Positions 4,915 to 5,669 of a stretch of DNA of 5,669 nucleotides are shown here, piece after piece. The translations under genes were made by a program, and so were the position numbers. The notes under the pieces were generated by a model, which was not told the origin of the DNA, made no database searches, and worked only from the letters and a program-made list of their open reading frames with translations. Origin of the DNA: an uncultured Lachnospiraceae bacterium (GTDB lineage Bacteria > Bacillota > Clostridia > Lachnospirales > Lachnospiraceae); assembly GCA_902773445.1 (NCBI GenBank), contig CACYEU010000195.1, positions 1-5,669 of the forward strand. Reading direction: 5' to 3'. Position 1 is the stretch's first letter, and every line of letters begins with the position of its first letter.

Positions 4915-5669
4915 TTGGATTATTCAGCAGCTAACATCGCTTTGTGGGACATTATTATTCAGTTGAGTTTTATCGCGGCTGTCATCCTGATTGCCAACTT
5001 TCTCCGTAAAACGATCAAATTCGTCCGCAATACCATGCTTCCGGTCGCGGTGCTCGCAGGTTTCCTCCTGCTGATCGCCAAGCAGACCGGTCTGATCGAT
5101 CTCGATAAAGAGCTGATGGAATATCTTGTCTACCACGGAATCGCGCTCGGCTTCATCGCGATGAGCCTCCGCACGCCGGCCGGCAGTGTCAGCGGTTCAG
5201 AGCGCAAAGTCGGATTCCGCTCGGGCGCGGTCATCGTCAGCACTTATATGATCCAGGGAGCTGTCGGACTGATCATCACGATCGGTCTCGGACTGACCGT
5301 CATGCCGAAATTTTTCAGGGCAAGCGGTCTTCTCCTGCCGATGGGCTTCGGTCAGGGACCCGGTCAGGCCAACAATATCGGAAGCACCTATCAGACTCTC
5401 GGTTTTGCGGGCGGTCACAGCTTCGGCCTCGCGATCGCGGCGGCCGGCTATATCATCGCCTGCATCGTCGGCGTGATCATTCTGAATATCCTGCGAAAAA
5501 GAGGCAGGCTGCCCGACAGCGCACAGATGAAAACAGAGAATTACTCGGTCGACTATTTCTACGGGGATGACGAACAGCCGATCTCAGAGTCGATCGACAA
5601 ACTCAGCGTACAGCTTGCGATGACGATCCTCGTGTACGCAGGCACCTATCTGCTGACGCGCGGGATCAC
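4915..5669 (+). CDS. GltS/ESS-family Na+-coupled symporter-like protein, N-terminal part (cut by window edge)
   Basis: The frame is open for 251 codons to the edge, starting at TTG just 1 nt after the acyltransferase stop. The protein is strongly hydrophobic, with about five to six membrane segments in the first 195 residues, a hydrophilic loop (about 194-228, containing DYFYGDDEQP), and a further segment starting near 231. It resembles the sodium:glutamate symporter (ESS) family: MLPVAVLAG near residues 41-49 corresponds to the TIPEPVAGG region of E. coli GltS. GLLLPMGFGQGPGQANNIGS (138-157) occupies the position of the conserved glycine-rich loop, GGHGTGAA in E. coli. The loop differs (GQGPGQAN), so glutamate should not be assumed as substrate; related clostridial proteins carry the same general name. 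ESS proteins are usually about 400-450 residues, so nearly half is missing. Translation is likely coupled to the acyltransferase gene. Family call is moderately sure. Confidence 0.78.
   Translation, partial: MDYSAANIALWDIIIQLSFIAAVILIANFLRKTIKFVRNTMLPVAVLAGFLLLIAKQTGLIDLDKELMEYLVYHGIALGFIAMSLRTPAGSVSGSERKVGFRSGAVIVSTYMIQGAVGLIITIGLGLTVMPKFFRASGLLLPMGFGQGPGQANNIGSTYQTLGFAGGHSFGLAIAAAGYIIACIVGVIILNILRKRGRLPDSAQMKTENYSVDYFYGDDEQPISESIDKLSVQLAMTILVYAGTYLLTRGI

Noticed and set aside
1..5669. Mobile element, CRISPR array, tRNA/rRNA or prophage remnant
   Set aside because: No transposase or integrase, no spaced direct repeats, no cloverleaf or rRNA signature was seen. Genes are complete apart from those cut by the edges, and composition is even.

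Overview
The window looks like the chromosome of a Bacillota (Firmicutes) bacterium, most likely a clostridial lineage. This rests on purine-rich Shine-Dalgarno sites (AGAAAGGA, GGAAGGAG, AAAGGGAG), sigma-A-type promoters with near-consensus -10 boxes, a TTG start, and the protein families present: FtsH, NhaC-type antiporter, YwaF/TMEM164-type membrane protein, PlsC-type acyltransferase and GltS-like symporter. Codon use favours C/G-ending codons (ATC, CTG, GCG, CCG), while the spacers between genes are AT-rich. The exact genus cannot be read from the sequence.

Layout. (1) 1-1179, minus strand: N-terminal 393 residues of the membrane AAA+ protease FtsH; the rest, including the zinc protease domain, lies beyond the left edge. 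(2) 1180-1319: divergent control region in which the ftsH promoter and the antiporter promoter appear to use the same palindromic -35 hexamer, TTGCAA. (3) 1320-2630, plus strand: complete NhaC-family Na+/H+ antiporter. (4) 2631-2721: convergent spacer with a strong bidirectional hairpin terminator. (5) 2722-3552, minus strand: complete YwaF/TIGR02206/TMEM164-like membrane protein with an unusually long hydrophilic loop. (6) 3553-3674: second divergent spacer, with an extended -10 promoter for the rightward operon and a possible leaderless promoter for the leftward gene. (7) 3675-4913, plus strand: PlsC-like acyltransferase followed by a four/five-cysteine zinc ribbon and a beta-rich C-terminal region. 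(8) 4915-5669, plus strand: GltS/ESS-like symporter starting at TTG one base after the previous stop; truncated by the right edge.

The common theme is the cell membrane: quality control (FtsH), sodium/proton balance (NhaC), two proteins of possible lipid-acyl function (TMEM164-like and PlsC-like), and a sodium-coupled anion transporter. That theme is an inference from families. Only the acyltransferase-symporter pair is clearly one transcription unit. No mobile element, CRISPR array, tRNA or rRNA was seen. No clear new multi-gene system is present; the least ordinary items are the three-part acyltransferase, the shared -35 promoter pair, and the roughly 4- to 5-fold excess of GATC in coding DNA.
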